A stretch of 64,000 nucleotides of DNA from Mucilaginibacter rivuli (GTDB lineage Bacteria > Bacteroidota > Bacteroidia > Sphingobacteriales > Sphingobacteriaceae), in NCBI RefSeq assembly GCF_019391655.1, contig NZ_JAHXPQ010000001.1, positions 744,001-808,000 of the forward strand, in the 5' to 3' direction. A program made the translations under genes and the position numbers. The notes under the pieces are model-generated. The model searched no databases. It saw only the letters and a list, made by a program, of their open reading frames with translations, and was not told the DNA's origin. Positions 9,401 through 17,534 of the stretch are shown here, piece by piece; within the stretch, counting starts at the first letter, position 1, and every line of letters starts with the position of its first letter.

Positions 9401-9574
9401 TCAGGCCGTAACCTTGCTACATGGACCAATTACAAAGGCTTAGATCCCGAGAGTACTACCGCGGTGAGCAGCCAGGGTGGTGGTTTAGGTTCTATAGGTT
9501 CATTTACCGGGGTTGATTACTACAGTACGCCAAACTTGAAATCGTACCAGTTTAGTTTAAATATTAGCTTCTAA
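6428..9574 (+). CDS. SusC/RagA family TonB-dependent outer-membrane transporter
   Basis: A 22-stranded outer-membrane barrel that imports bound oligosaccharides or peptides with TonB energy; the SusD-like lipoprotein forms its lid. The 1048 residues comprise a signal peptide (1-20, ending IFAQ), a CarboxypepD_reg domain (about 24-105, TGTVTSKDDGTPIPGV), the TonB-box region EVVVTGVG (about 105), a plug domain with LRGYTNLGSSTPLIIVDG, and the barrel ending YQFSLNISF with a terminal Phe. The susD-like gene follows after 21 bases. No sigma/anti-sigma pair, hybrid two-component gene or glycoside hydrolase is next to it, so the substrate cannot be guessed; the PL4 lyase is 40 kb away. Confidence 0.95.
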   Translation: MKKLLLTSLCVLLYSLQIFAQDRTITGTVTSKDDGTPIPGVGVKVKSEGTTVGTTTGGDGKYSLKVPSTAKTLVFSFIGYATLEKSISGNVISVALEVSTKQLTEVVVTGVGVATKKSQVAIDVASVSSKDFGKSSTTNITQALTGQIAGAQIIQRSGTPGAGALIILRGYTNLGSSTPLIIVDGVQVSSDLLTAIDPNTVDHVEVVKGAAGGMLYGAQGGNGVIQIFTKKAVKNAKLSIDFSSKYSNDRVVIGHDLIEKYHHYVTNAAGAILDGSGNPVVPYTTTGSGATAKTVNGLWTDPAELPYATDPTITNDKPFLMPTYDHVRQGYVPVSTYVNTLNIRGGSEKVDYTFGINNLDQGDVFSNSYNRTNLNFNIGFSPVTGLTIRNSSQLYYTHNNLIGSNRFNLVNSLPFIDFNYIDPTTNRHIVKPSNLTDGNNALAERDVHQSATNTPRLLETFNVNYKFPKFVELDYKFSMDYRNIDSYDLYLNQTGLPQLLFFGNIAGQIQDSNESFRVDYSVANMYVRTDFKNDFHINLPIKTTTQFSYDSRRETDRVYTATGTGILPFPPSTLGSATTKAISSSNSETLLYGYLVNQTIDYGTLFGVSGGFRADYSSAFGGQSTAFIFPRATAYFNPSELFKSHDLLTSWKLRGAYGEAGVQPGAYDRQVTLTLASLGTTGTSLYTPSAARNSNLQVQVTKETEVGTDFSLKPFKGNWASNFAFSASYWKRASENVIQNAPVSPTTGAATILDNLISLSSQGIDLSLDVDAYKSKNFDWYVGVRFAKTKTTITKLANGIAITAGAFNLTEGQELGILMGQTPLHSVDQLKPDGTRYIATTDVGKYTMVDGNVVSITGATTNQAVLTASNDVSVMGNTNPKFTSSLINRFVVFKKLSASVQFDWNHGQSIYNQTRQWLYRDRVSSDFDEPVTINGKTGAFVTYYNSYYNALNPVSWFVEDGSFIRMRDISLSYDFTSLINQKWLKGVVLTVSGRNLATWTNYKGLDPESTTAVSSQGGGLGSIGSFTGVDYYSTPNLKSYQFSLNISF

Positions 9575-9595
9575 TTAATATTAACAAGAAAGAAA

Positions 9596-11236
9596 ATGAA
9601 AAAGATATTTATGGTTTTTACCGTTGCCCTAACCTTTATGGCAAGTTGTAAAAAAACAGACCTGCAATTAAATAACCCCAACTCGCCCACCCCTGCCGGA
9701 TCCTTAACATCCCAGATAGGTATTGAGGATTATGCCTTGGGCATGTGGAGCAAAACGGTTGTAAGTAATAACCTGTTAGTACATGGTTTGGTTATTCACA
9801 GCATTATGGGCGATGAACAATTTTCATCGGTAGGTAACTTTGGCTGGCGGTATTGCAACCAGGTTGATAAAATAACTACCCCTGCACCATACAATAATGT
9901 GGTGCCCAACGTTTTTAATACTACGCAGCTTGCACAGTTAAAATCGTTAAATACATTAGGCTCTTCAGCAGCTTCGGTTGCATCTAATGCATTTGTTTGG
10001 GAGTGGAACTTCGGTTATTTTATAAACGGGCAGGCTAATGTACTATTAAAAGCTATTGCCGATAATCCATCCGCGCTATCAGCAACAGAAAAAGCTACTT
10101 TACAGGCCTGGGCATATTGGTGGAAAGGTGTTGGGTATTCAAGGGTAGGATCAATGTACCTTGCGGGGGTTATCAATAACTCGCCCGATGGTACAACCAA
10201 TTCAACCTTCGTTGCACACGATGCGATAATTGCCGAAGCCAATGCAAATTTTGATAAAGCCATTGCGCTATTAACCCCAATTTCGGCAACTGATGCAACC
10301 TACAAATCTACTTTGGGCGTGATTATTCCAAGCTTTAACGTTACAACTACGTTTATTACTCCCGCTATGTGGATAAGGGAAATGTATACTTACGAAGCCA
10401 GAAATTACATGGTTAACAAAAAAGTGGCCGCCATGACCACTGCTGACTGGACCACCGTTAGGGACCTTGCTTTAAAAGGCCTGGTGGCTGGTGATGTTAC
10501 TTTTTCGTTAGGTATGGACCCCGCAGGAAGTAACGATTTATCGGGCTCACAACAGCACCCTTACGAGTGGGATTCGTTTACGGCAAACAATGGCTGGACA
10601 TATCCAAGCGAGCGTTGGGTGCAGGATTTTAAAACCGGCGATGCAAGGTTCACCAAGGGTGTGACGGCATTGAATGCTTCGCAGGTTGTTGTAAACAGAA
10701 GTTCGCGTGGTATACAGTTTGGTACGCGCTATATGTTAACCACTATTGAGAACGGTGGGTACTGGTCAACAGATAACCATAAAGGACAAGTGCAATTTGC
10801 CTGCTCATGGGAAGAGAATAACCTGATATTGGCCGAAGCGTATATCCGCACAAGCCAAATTGAAATAGGCTTGCCTTATATTGACCAGGTAAGGAGCGTA
10901 AATGGTGCAAGTTTAGCAGCAATTGCCAATACTGGTTTAGGTTTCCCCGCAGCTATTGAGGAGTTAAGAAGGGAACGTAGAGTAGCACTGTTTTTGCGCG
11001 GTACAGCATTTTTTGACGCCCGCAGAAATGGAGTAACAGCGCCGGTAAGCGCGGGGGGGGGGCGCGCCGGGGCCATTGTTTTAGTACCCAATAGTATTAC
11101 AGGCGCAACGCCATCAACCGGGTACCAGGCATTGGCATGTGTAATGGATTACAATTATGCCGATTATTGGGATGTTCCGATAACGGAGCTTAGTTATAAT
11201 ACACCGGCATTAGGCTCAGCAGTTGTAGCTAATTAA
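9596..11236 (+). CDS. SusD/RagB family surface nutrient-binding lipoprotein
   Basis: Partner of the upstream SusC-type transporter: a surface lipoprotein that captures ligand and closes the barrel. The 546 residues begin with a lipoprotein signal, MKKIFMVFTVALTFMASCKK, with the lipid Cys at 18. The helical TPR-like scaffold and the conserved SusD end region (LRRERRVALFLRG, FFDARRNGV) follow. A run of ten G bases at 11053-11062 encodes the AGGG in SAGGGRAG; the frame is intact across it. A rho-independent terminator follows at 11256. Ligand unknown. Confidence 0.93.
   Translation: MKKIFMVFTVALTFMASCKKTDLQLNNPNSPTPAGSLTSQIGIEDYALGMWSKTVVSNNLLVHGLVIHSIMGDEQFSSVGNFGWRYCNQVDKITTPAPYNNVVPNVFNTTQLAQLKSLNTLGSSAASVASNAFVWEWNFGYFINGQANVLLKAIADNPSALSATEKATLQAWAYWWKGVGYSRVGSMYLAGVINNSPDGTTNSTFVAHDAIIAEANANFDKAIALLTPISATDATYKSTLGVIIPSFNVTTTFITPAMWIREMYTYEARNYMVNKKVAAMTTADWTTVRDLALKGLVAGDVTFSLGMDPAGSNDLSGSQQHPYEWDSFTANNGWTYPSERWVQDFKTGDARFTKGVTALNASQVVVNRSSRGIQFGTRYMLTTIENGGYWSTDNHKGQVQFACSWEENNLILAEAYIRTSQIEIGLPYIDQVRSVNGASLAAIANTGLGFPAAIEELRRERRVALFLRGTAFFDARRNGVTAPVSAGGGRAGAIVLVPNSITGATPSTGYQALACVMDYNYADYWDVPITELSYNTPALGSAVVAN
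11053..11062 (+). repeat. G10 homopolymer inside the susD-like gene
   Basis: Ten consecutive G bases encode part of Ala-Gly-Gly-Gly near residue 487-490. The reading frame continues normally at this length. Such tracts are prone to slipped-strand change, which would truncate the last 55-60 residues, and they are also prone to sequencing error. Confidence 0.85.
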
Positions 11237-11255
11237 TTCACTTTATAGTTAAATT

Positions 11256-11290
11256 AAGGCCGTCGTGATTTTTTTGCGACGGCCTTTTTT
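11256..11290 (+). terminator. Rho-independent terminator after the SusC/SusD operon
   Basis: AAGGCCGTCG (11256-11265) pairs exactly with CGACGGCCTT (11277-11286), followed by a T run. It ends the susCD transcript before the purH promoter. Confidence 0.85.
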
Positions 11291-11351
11291 GTTGATAGGG
11301 TTTATGTTAATTTAAAGAAGCTTTTACTTTAATATAACCTTTTAAAATTGC

Positions 11352-11359
11352 TACTTTTG
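11352..11359 (+). promoter_or_regulatory. purH promoter -7 element
   Basis: TACTTTTG matches TAnnTTTG exactly. It overlaps the in-frame TTG at 11348 that would otherwise extend purH, and so supports the ATG at 11381 as the start. The leader would be about 15 bases. Confidence 0.55.
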
Positions 11360-11380
11360 CGGCTCATCAATCAATCCTCC

Positions 11381-12907
11381 ATGAGCACTAACGTTTCTAT
11401 CAAAAACGCTTTAATTTCAGTCTATTACAAAGATAATCTCGAAAACATTATTCACCAGTTAAACCGCCTTGGTGTAAATATTTACTCTACCGGTGGCACC
11501 GAGCAATTTATCCGCGATCTGGGTGTTAATGTAATACCTGTTGAAGATCTTACATCATACCCTTCGATATTAGGTGGCCGTGTTAAAACCCTTCACCCTA
11601 AAGTTTTTGGTGGGATACTTTCACGCCGTGGTTTACCGGGCGATGAGCAACAACTGGAGCAATACGAGATCCCTGAAATTGATTTGGTTATTGTTGACCT
11701 GTACCCTTTCGAAGAAACGGTAAAATCGGGCGCGGCTTACGAAGATATCATTGAGAAGATAGACATCGGCGGCATATCGCTGATACGTGCAGCAGCTAAA
11801 AACCACAAAGATGTGGTAATACTGGCATCTAAAGATGACTATACAGAATTAGAAAACATATTGGCAGCACAAAACGGCGAAACTACTTTTGAGCAGCGCC
11901 GTAAATTTGCTAAGCAGGCTTTCAATATTTCATCGCACTATGATAGTGCCATATTTAATTACTTTAACCAGGAAGATCCTCAGCCGGTTTTTAAACAAAG
12001 CATACAAAGCAGCCAGGTATTGCGCTACGGCGAAAACCCGCATCAAAAAGGTGTGTTTTATGGTAATCTTGATGCCATGTTTACCAAGCTGAATGGTAAA
12101 GAGTTATCGTACAATAATTTAGTGGATGTTGATGCCGCTGTGGCGCTGATAGACGAGTTTACCGAGCCAACCATCGCGATACTAAAACATACCAATGCCT
12201 GTGGCGTAGCTTCGCGCAGTTTTATTAAAGAGGCCTGGTTGGACGCTTTGGCTTGCGACCCGGTTTCGGCTTTTGGTGGTGTGATCATCGCTAACGATGA
12301 GATAAACGAAGAAACCGCTGCCGAGATCAGCAAACTGTTTTTCGAGGTGCTGATAGCGCCGGCGTATACCGATGAAGCGTTGACTTATCTTACGGAAAAA
12401 AAGAACCGCATTATATTGGTGCGTAACCCGGTTGAATTGCCTGTTAAGCAATTTAAAACCTTGCTGAACGGTGTAATTGAGCAGGATAAAGACGCGGTGA
12501 TAGAAGGCCCGGCACAAATGACACCGGCTACCGTGCGTAAACCAACTGAACACGAATTACGCGACCTGCACTTCGCTAACAAACTGGTAAAACATACCAA
12601 ATCAAACACAATAGTTTTTGTGAAGGACAATACTTTGCTGGCAAGCGGCGTTGGACAAACATCACGTGTTGACGCTTTGAAACAAGCCATAGTTAAAGCC
12701 GGTAGTTTTGGCTTTGATCTGCATGGCGCTGTAATGGCTTCGGACGCATTTTTCCCTTTTAATGATTGTGTTGAAATTGCTGCCGATGCGGGTATAGTTG
12801 CTGTATTGCAACCCGGAGGTTCAATAAAAGATCAAGACTCGATTAAGATGGCTGATGAAAAAGGTATCTCGATGGTAATGACCGGGGTGCGCCATTTCAA
12901 GCATTAA
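11381..12907 (+). CDS. purH: Bifunctional AICAR transformylase / IMP cyclohydrolase
   Basis: PurH does the last two steps of de novo purine synthesis: formylation of AICAR with 10-formyl-THF, then closure to IMP. From the ATG at 11381 it has 508 residues, close to the usual 510-530. The N-terminal MGS-like cyclohydrolase domain shows STGGTEQFI, GGRVKTLHPKVFGGIL and VDLYPFEETV; the C-terminal transformylase domain shows RYGENPHQ and KHTNACGVA (Lys and His of the active site) and ends VMTGVRHFKH. The longer frame from the TTG at 11348 is rejected because it overlaps the -7 box. The rod-shape cluster follows 94 bases later, an arrangement I recall in related genomes. Confidence 0.95.
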   Translation: MSTNVSIKNALISVYYKDNLENIIHQLNRLGVNIYSTGGTEQFIRDLGVNVIPVEDLTSYPSILGGRVKTLHPKVFGGILSRRGLPGDEQQLEQYEIPEIDLVIVDLYPFEETVKSGAAYEDIIEKIDIGGISLIRAAAKNHKDVVILASKDDYTELENILAAQNGETTFEQRRKFAKQAFNISSHYDSAIFNYFNQEDPQPVFKQSIQSSQVLRYGENPHQKGVFYGNLDAMFTKLNGKELSYNNLVDVDAAVALIDEFTEPTIAILKHTNACGVASRSFIKEAWLDALACDPVSAFGGVIIANDEINEETAAEISKLFFEVLIAPAYTDEALTYLTEKKNRIILVRNPVELPVKQFKTLLNGVIEQDKDAVIEGPAQMTPATVRKPTEHELRDLHFANKLVKHTKSNTIVFVKDNTLLASGVGQTSRVDALKQAIVKAGSFGFDLHGAVMASDAFFPFNDCVEIAADAGIVAVLQPGGSIKDQDSIKMADEKGISMVMTGVRHFKH

Positions 12908-13001
12908 AATTTATTTTTTTATAACGACAATTTGTTAAGCTAAAAATGAGATAAAGCGCATTTTTTTTACAAACTTTGCAAATTAACAGAAACGGAACAG
13001 A

Positions 13002-14024
13002 ATGGGTTTATTTAATTTTTTCACGCAAGAAATTGCCATCGATTTAGGTACTGCGAATACCCTGATTATACATAATGATAAAGTTGTAGTTGATGAACCA
13101 TCAATTGTAGCTTTTGACCGCTCAACAAATAAAGTGATTGCCATAGGGCGCCAGGCCATGCAAATGGAAGGCAAAACCCACGATAATATACGTACTGTTC
13201 GTCCGCTTAAGGATGGTGTGATAGCAGATTTTAACGCTGCCGAACACATGATTCGTGGGATGATCAAAATGATCAACAAAGGTAAGGGCTGGTCGTTCCC
13301 GTCGTTGCGTATGGTAATCTGTATCCCGAGTGGTATTACCGAGGTGGAGAAACGTGCCGTGCGCGATTCGGCCGAAATTGCGGGAGCTAAAGAAGTTTAC
13401 CTGATACATGAGCCCATGGCAGCAGCCGTAGGTATCGGTATTGATGTGGAAGAACCTATGGGTAACATGATCATTGATATTGGTGGTGGTACTACCGAGA
13501 TCGCCGTTATCGCATTATCGGGTATCGTTTGCGATCAGTCTATCCGTGTTGCAGGTGATAACTTTGACAGTGATATTGTTCAATACATCCGCCGCCAGCA
13601 CAACATTATGATTGGCGACCGTACTGCTGAGAAAATTAAAATTGAAGTAGGTGCCGCATTGCCTGAACTGGCTGAGCCACCTGCTGATTTTGCGGTGCAA
13701 GGTCGCGATTTGATGACCGGCGTACCAAAACAGATCACCGTATCGTACACCGAAATAGCACATTGCCTGGACAAATCGATCTCGAAAATTGAGGAAGCGA
13801 TTTTGAAAGCGCTGGAAATTACCCCACCCGAGCTTTCGGCAGATATTTACCAGACAGGTATTTATTTAACCGGTGGCGGTGCATTGCTGCGTGGATTAGA
13901 TAAACGTGTGGCTGCCAAAACCAAACTACCTGTACACGTAGCCGAAGATCCGTTACGTGCTGTAGTTAGGGGAACAGGTATCGCGCTTAAAAATATTGGT
14001 AACTTTAAATTCCTGATGCAGTAA
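13002..14024 (+). CDS. mreB: Rod shape-determining protein MreB (actin homologue)
   Basis: MreB forms membrane-bound filaments that place the elongasome and set cell shape. The 340 residues match the family. Visible ATPase motifs are phosphate-1 AIDLGTANTLI (about 11-21), phosphate-2 DIGGGTTEIAVI (about 160), and the adenosine motif TGGGALLRGLD (about 288). It is the first gene of mreB-mreC-mreD-mrdA-rodA, with a 144-base gap before mreC that holds an inverted repeat. A weak -7-like AAACTTTG lies at 12971; no strong promoter was found. Confidence 0.97.
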   Translation: MGLFNFFTQEIAIDLGTANTLIIHNDKVVVDEPSIVAFDRSTNKVIAIGRQAMQMEGKTHDNIRTVRPLKDGVIADFNAAEHMIRGMIKMINKGKGWSFPSLRMVICIPSGITEVEKRAVRDSAEIAGAKEVYLIHEPMAAAVGIGIDVEEPMGNMIIDIGGGTTEIAVIALSGIVCDQSIRVAGDNFDSDIVQYIRRQHNIMIGDRTAEKIKIEVGAALPELAEPPADFAVQGRDLMTGVPKQITVSYTEIAHCLDKSISKIEEAILKALEITPPELSADIYQTGIYLTGGGALLRGLDKRVAAKTKLPVHVAEDPLRAVVRGTGIALKNIGNFKFLMQ

Positions 14025-14044
14025 GAAGGAAGTACATAGTAGTT

Positions 14045-14163
14045 AGTATTTAGTATTTAGATACGGCCTGATCGGTCTTTAAAAATCAATCAGGTTTGCT
14101 TTTAGATGTTAGAGCTAACTATTAGATTTATATCTAAATACTAACATCTAAATACTAAATACT
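14045..14163. repeat. Inverted repeat with 18-bp perfect arms between mreB and mreC
   Basis: AGTATTTAGTATTTAGAT (14045-14062) is the exact reverse complement of 14146-14163. The arms are tandem copies of AGTATTT, and a further ATCTAAATACTAA copy lies at 14132-14144. The transcript could fold into a long A/U-rich hairpin inside the mre mRNA. Simple phrases of this kind are, from memory, scattered between genes in Sphingobacteriaceae. Confidence 0.8.
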
Positions 14164-14168
14164 GAAGA

Positions 14169-15005
14169 ATGCGTAACCTTTTGATTTTCATCAGCAAGTA
14201 CAACGCATTTTTTCTGTTTGTTATTTTCGAGATCATTTCGCTGGTTATAATGGTTAATTATAACTCTTTCCAAAAAGCAACCTATATCGAATCATCAAAC
14301 GAGATAACAGGGGCGGCTTATGATAAAGTAGGCCAGGTAAGGGGCTACCTCTCATTAGGTACAGTAAATGATAGCCTTGCCCGCGAGAACGCGCGTTTGC
14401 GCAATTTGCTTAAATCATCATTTTACCTGGATACACTGCAAAAAAAGAATATTGTTGATAGTATTTATAAGCAGCAATACAGCTATATTGTAGCAAAGGT
14501 AATTAACAACTCTGTTAACCACCGCAATAATTACATTACCATAAACCGCGGCAGTAAAGATGGTATAGCTAAGGATATGGGTGTTATTTGTGGTTCGGGC
14601 GTGGTGGGTATAGTGGTAAACACAACCGATCACCTGGCTAATATACGCTCGGTATTGCATAAAGACACCCGCATAAGTGCTATGCTGGCCGATACCAAAG
14701 ATATAGGTAACTTTTTATGGAGCGACAACCTTGACCCGCACTCGGGCCTGCTGGTTGATGTGGCCAATAATGTAAAACCACGCATGGGTGAGTGGGTGGT
14801 AACATCAAACCTGTCATCATTATACCCGGCGGGCATTCCCATAGGCAGAGTTAGTAGCCTGCAATCAAAAGAAGGTGGTATATTCTTAAACATGGATATT
14901 AAAATGGCTGTTGATTACAGTAAGCTGGAATATGTGTACGTAATTAACAACCGGATGGCACTGGAGCAAACGCAGGTAGAAACAGGGAGGAAAAAGGATG
15001 ATTAG
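14169..15005 (+). CDS. mreC: Rod shape-determining protein MreC
   Basis: MreC is a bitopic protein that links MreB filaments to periplasmic wall synthases and activates PBP2/RodA. The 278 residues have a membrane segment (about 10-30), a coiled coil (about 55-90) and a double beta-barrel region with NNYITINRGSKDGI and GVVGIV. It overlaps mreD by eight bases, which suggests translational coupling. The ATG at 14169 comes five bases after the right arm of the inverted repeat, so folding of that repeat could affect its translation. Confidence 0.95.
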   Translation: MRNLLIFISKYNAFFLFVIFEIISLVIMVNYNSFQKATYIESSNEITGAAYDKVGQVRGYLSLGTVNDSLARENARLRNLLKSSFYLDTLQKKNIVDSIYKQQYSYIVAKVINNSVNHRNNYITINRGSKDGIAKDMGVICGSGVVGIVVNTTDHLANIRSVLHKDTRISAMLADTKDIGNFLWSDNLDPHSGLLVDVANNVKPRMGEWVVTSNLSSLYPAGIPIGRVSSLQSKEGGIFLNMDIKMAVDYSKLEYVYVINNRMALEQTQVETGRKKDD

Positions 15006-15513
15006 AATATTGCTCATCAACCTGTTAAGGTTTATAGCACTTGTGTTCTTACAGGTGTTTTTGTTGAAGAATTTAAGCCTTTACGATCTGTCAACACCGT
15101 ACCCTTATATCCTGTTTATTTTATTACTCCCTTTCCAAACGCCAAACATCATATTGTTTATACTGGCATTCGGTTTGGGTATTACCATCGATGCTTTTTA
15201 CGATACCCCGGGCCTGCACGCGGCATCATGCGTATTACTGGCTTTCGTCAGGATATTCTTTATCAGCATTACTGTACAAAAAGATGGCTTTGATAACGAG
15301 CCCGACCCAACCCTTGGCGCAATGGGCTTCAGGTGGTTTTTTATGTACGTGCTTATTTTAACCCTTATACATCATTTCTTCCTGTTTAACCTTGAAGTTT
15401 TCCGCTTATCCGAAATACAATATACATTGCTTCGTTTTGTATTAAGTTCAGCATTTACCGTATTTTTAATGCTGATTTCGGGCTTACTGTTTTTCCGGAG
15501 AAAAGAACGTTAA
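14998..15513 (+). CDS. mreD: Rod shape-determining protein MreD
   Basis: A small integral membrane protein of the elongasome, 171 residues with five or six predicted membrane segments. Typical features are the N-terminal RFIALVFLQVFLLKNLSLY, and GLGITIDAFYDTPGLHAASC, which resembles the family pattern G-x-x-x-D-x-F-x(3)-G-x-H. It starts inside the end of mreC and its stop overlaps the start of the PBP2 gene by one base (TAATG). In the family it binds MreC. Confidence 0.92.
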   Translation: MIRILLINLLRFIALVFLQVFLLKNLSLYDLSTPYPYILFILLLPFQTPNIILFILAFGLGITIDAFYDTPGLHAASCVLLAFVRIFFISITVQKDGFDNEPDPTLGAMGFRWFFMYVLILTLIHHFFLFNLEVFRLSEIQYTLLRFVLSSAFTVFLMLISGLLFFRRKER

Positions 15514-17534
15514 TGAATAGTTTTTTTGAACGCCGTTATGTTATCCAGGCTTTGTTTATTGTTTTGGCAATAGGCTTGCTGGCCCGTATATTTTATATCC
15601 AGATCATTGACGATCAATACACGGTATCCGCTAACCGTAACGTAGTGCGCACTGTAGTTGATTTTCCGGGACGTGGCCCCATAGTTGACAGGAACGGCGT
15701 TATACTGGTGCAAAACGAACCCATTTACGATATTATGGTTACCCCGCGCGAGGTAGTAGCTTTTGATACCCTGAGGTTTTGTAACCTGATAGGCATTGAC
15801 AAAGCCGGTTTTGAAAAGCGCTGGGAGAAAGCGGTAGCCTACTCCAGGAGTTTAACTTCGGTATTTGAAAAGCAGATACCTTTTACCATATATGCGCCAT
15901 TTCAGGAACACTTATCCGAGTTTCAGGGCTTTTCTGCCCAGTTACGGAAGGTGCGCACTTATCCAGACTCGATAGCCGCACAGTTTTTGGGTTATACCGA
16001 TGAGGTAACGGATAAAGATATTCAACGCTCACACGGGTATTATAAAAAAGGCGATTTTATTGGCCGCACCGGGGTTGAAAAAGCTTATGAAGACTTGCTG
16101 CGCGGGCAACGTGGTGTGAGGAATATCCTGGTAGATTCGCGTGGCGTAAATAAAGGGCGTTACCTTAACGGGATGTATGATACCGCGGCTGTGCCGGGTA
16201 AAATGCTCAAATCATCATTAGACAGTCGCCTGCAAAAACTGGGAGAAAGGTTAATGACCAATAAGGTAGGCAGTATTGTTGCCATTGAGCCATCAACAGG
16301 CGAAATACTGGCCTTTGTAAGCAGCCCTACTTACGACCCCAATATGCTAACCGGGCGGGATAGGGGTAATAACGTAGCTAAATTATCAGTAAACCCATAC
16401 TCGCCATTTTTTATCAGGCCCATACAAGCCTATTACCCGCCGGGTTCATCATTTAAACCATTAAGCGCGTTGATAGCTTTGCAGGAGGGCGTTATCACGC
16501 CACAAACTACCTACTTTTGCGCGGGCGGCTACCAGGCAGGTAACCACTTTGTGGGCTGTACACACCACCATGGCGTAACCGATTTGCGTTTGGGTATAGC
16601 CGGGTCATGCAATACCTATTTCTGTAATGTGTTTGATAAATTAATGAATACAGATGGTTCGCAAAACACACGTGCCAATTTTATCGATTGGAAAACTAAT
16701 GTAAACAAATTTGGCTTTGGCGCAAGGCTTGATGTTGACTTGCCGCATGAGGGGCGCGGTAACGTACCAACTCCGGAGCATTTTGATAAGATTTTCAGGG
16801 GCACCAAATGGCGCTCAAGTACTTTTATATCTATGGCTATTGGTCAGGGTGAGTTAGAAGCTACCCCTTTACAGATGGCAAACATTGAATGTATTATAGC
16901 CAACCATGGCTTTTACTATAAACCACACCTGATAAAAGCCATCGGCGATAAGCAAATTATTAAGGACGAATATTTGGTTAAAAACCCGGTAGGTATTGAT
17001 GCGCAATATTTTGAGCCGGTTATTGACGGTATGCAGGATGTTGTAGAGCATGGCACCGGGGCAAACTCAAGAATAACAGGTATTACCATGTGTGGTAAAA
17101 CGGGTACGGTGCAAAATCCGCATGGAAAAAACCACTCGGTATTTGTAGCCTTTGCCCCGCGCGAAAACCCTAAAATAGCTATAGCCGTAGTGGTAGAAAA
17201 CTCCGGCCAGGGTGCGGATTGGGCGGCCCCGATTGCAAGCTATATTGTAGAGAAATACCTGCGCGATACGCTCACCAGCAGGCCATCGGGCAAAACCCCT
17301 GAATGGATTATGGAGCAGAATTTGCTGCCGGAGTTAAAACCAAAGCTTACACCTGCCGAAAAGATGGCTTCAGCCAAAGCGGACTCAGTAAAAAAAGTTA
17401 AGGCAGATTCGCTGAAGAAGGTAAAAGCCGACAGTGTTAAGGCTAAATCAGGTTTGAAGAGCGCATCAGGCAAAAGCCGTAAAAATAATATTCAACAAAT
17501 AGCAGGCATCCAACCAAAAAAGAATGAACACTAA
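15513..17534 (+). CDS. mrdA: Penicillin-binding protein 2 (elongasome transpeptidase)
   Basis: PBP2 cross-links peptidoglycan during cell elongation together with RodA. The 673 residues have one membrane anchor (about 10-30), a dimerisation/pedestal domain with PGRGPIVDRNGVIL, and a transpeptidase domain with the three active-site motifs: SSFKPL (nucleophile SxxK), GSCN (SxN) and CGKTGT (KTG). After the catalytic domain a basic tail holds three tandem octads of the form KADSVKKV (about 622-645), not usual in PBP2. The tail is periplasmic by topology and could bind anionic glycan or lipid; that is inference. The rodA start overlaps its end by 11 bases. Confidence 0.95.
   Translation: MNSFFERRYVIQALFIVLAIGLLARIFYIQIIDDQYTVSANRNVVRTVVDFPGRGPIVDRNGVILVQNEPIYDIMVTPREVVAFDTLRFCNLIGIDKAGFEKRWEKAVAYSRSLTSVFEKQIPFTIYAPFQEHLSEFQGFSAQLRKVRTYPDSIAAQFLGYTDEVTDKDIQRSHGYYKKGDFIGRTGVEKAYEDLLRGQRGVRNILVDSRGVNKGRYLNGMYDTAAVPGKMLKSSLDSRLQKLGERLMTNKVGSIVAIEPSTGEILAFVSSPTYDPNMLTGRDRGNNVAKLSVNPYSPFFIRPIQAYYPPGSSFKPLSALIALQEGVITPQTTYFCAGGYQAGNHFVGCTHHHGVTDLRLGIAGSCNTYFCNVFDKLMNTDGSQNTRANFIDWKTNVNKFGFGARLDVDLPHEGRGNVPTPEHFDKIFRGTKWRSSTFISMAIGQGELEATPLQMANIECIIANHGFYYKPHLIKAIGDKQIIKDEYLVKNPVGIDAQYFEPVIDGMQDVVEHGTGANSRITGITMCGKTGTVQNPHGKNHSVFVAFAPRENPKIAIAVVVENSGQGADWAAPIASYIVEKYLRDTLTSRPSGKTPEWIMEQNLLPELKPKLTPAEKMASAKADSVKKVKADSLKKVKADSVKAKSGLKSASGKSRKNNIQQIAGIQPKKNEH

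Noticed and set aside
11348..11380. TTG-led extension of purH
   Set aside because: It overlaps an exact -7 promoter box; the ATG at 11381 gives the family N-terminus.
12058..12690. Several minus-strand frames inside purH
   Set aside because: They are shadows of a long conserved gene in another frame.
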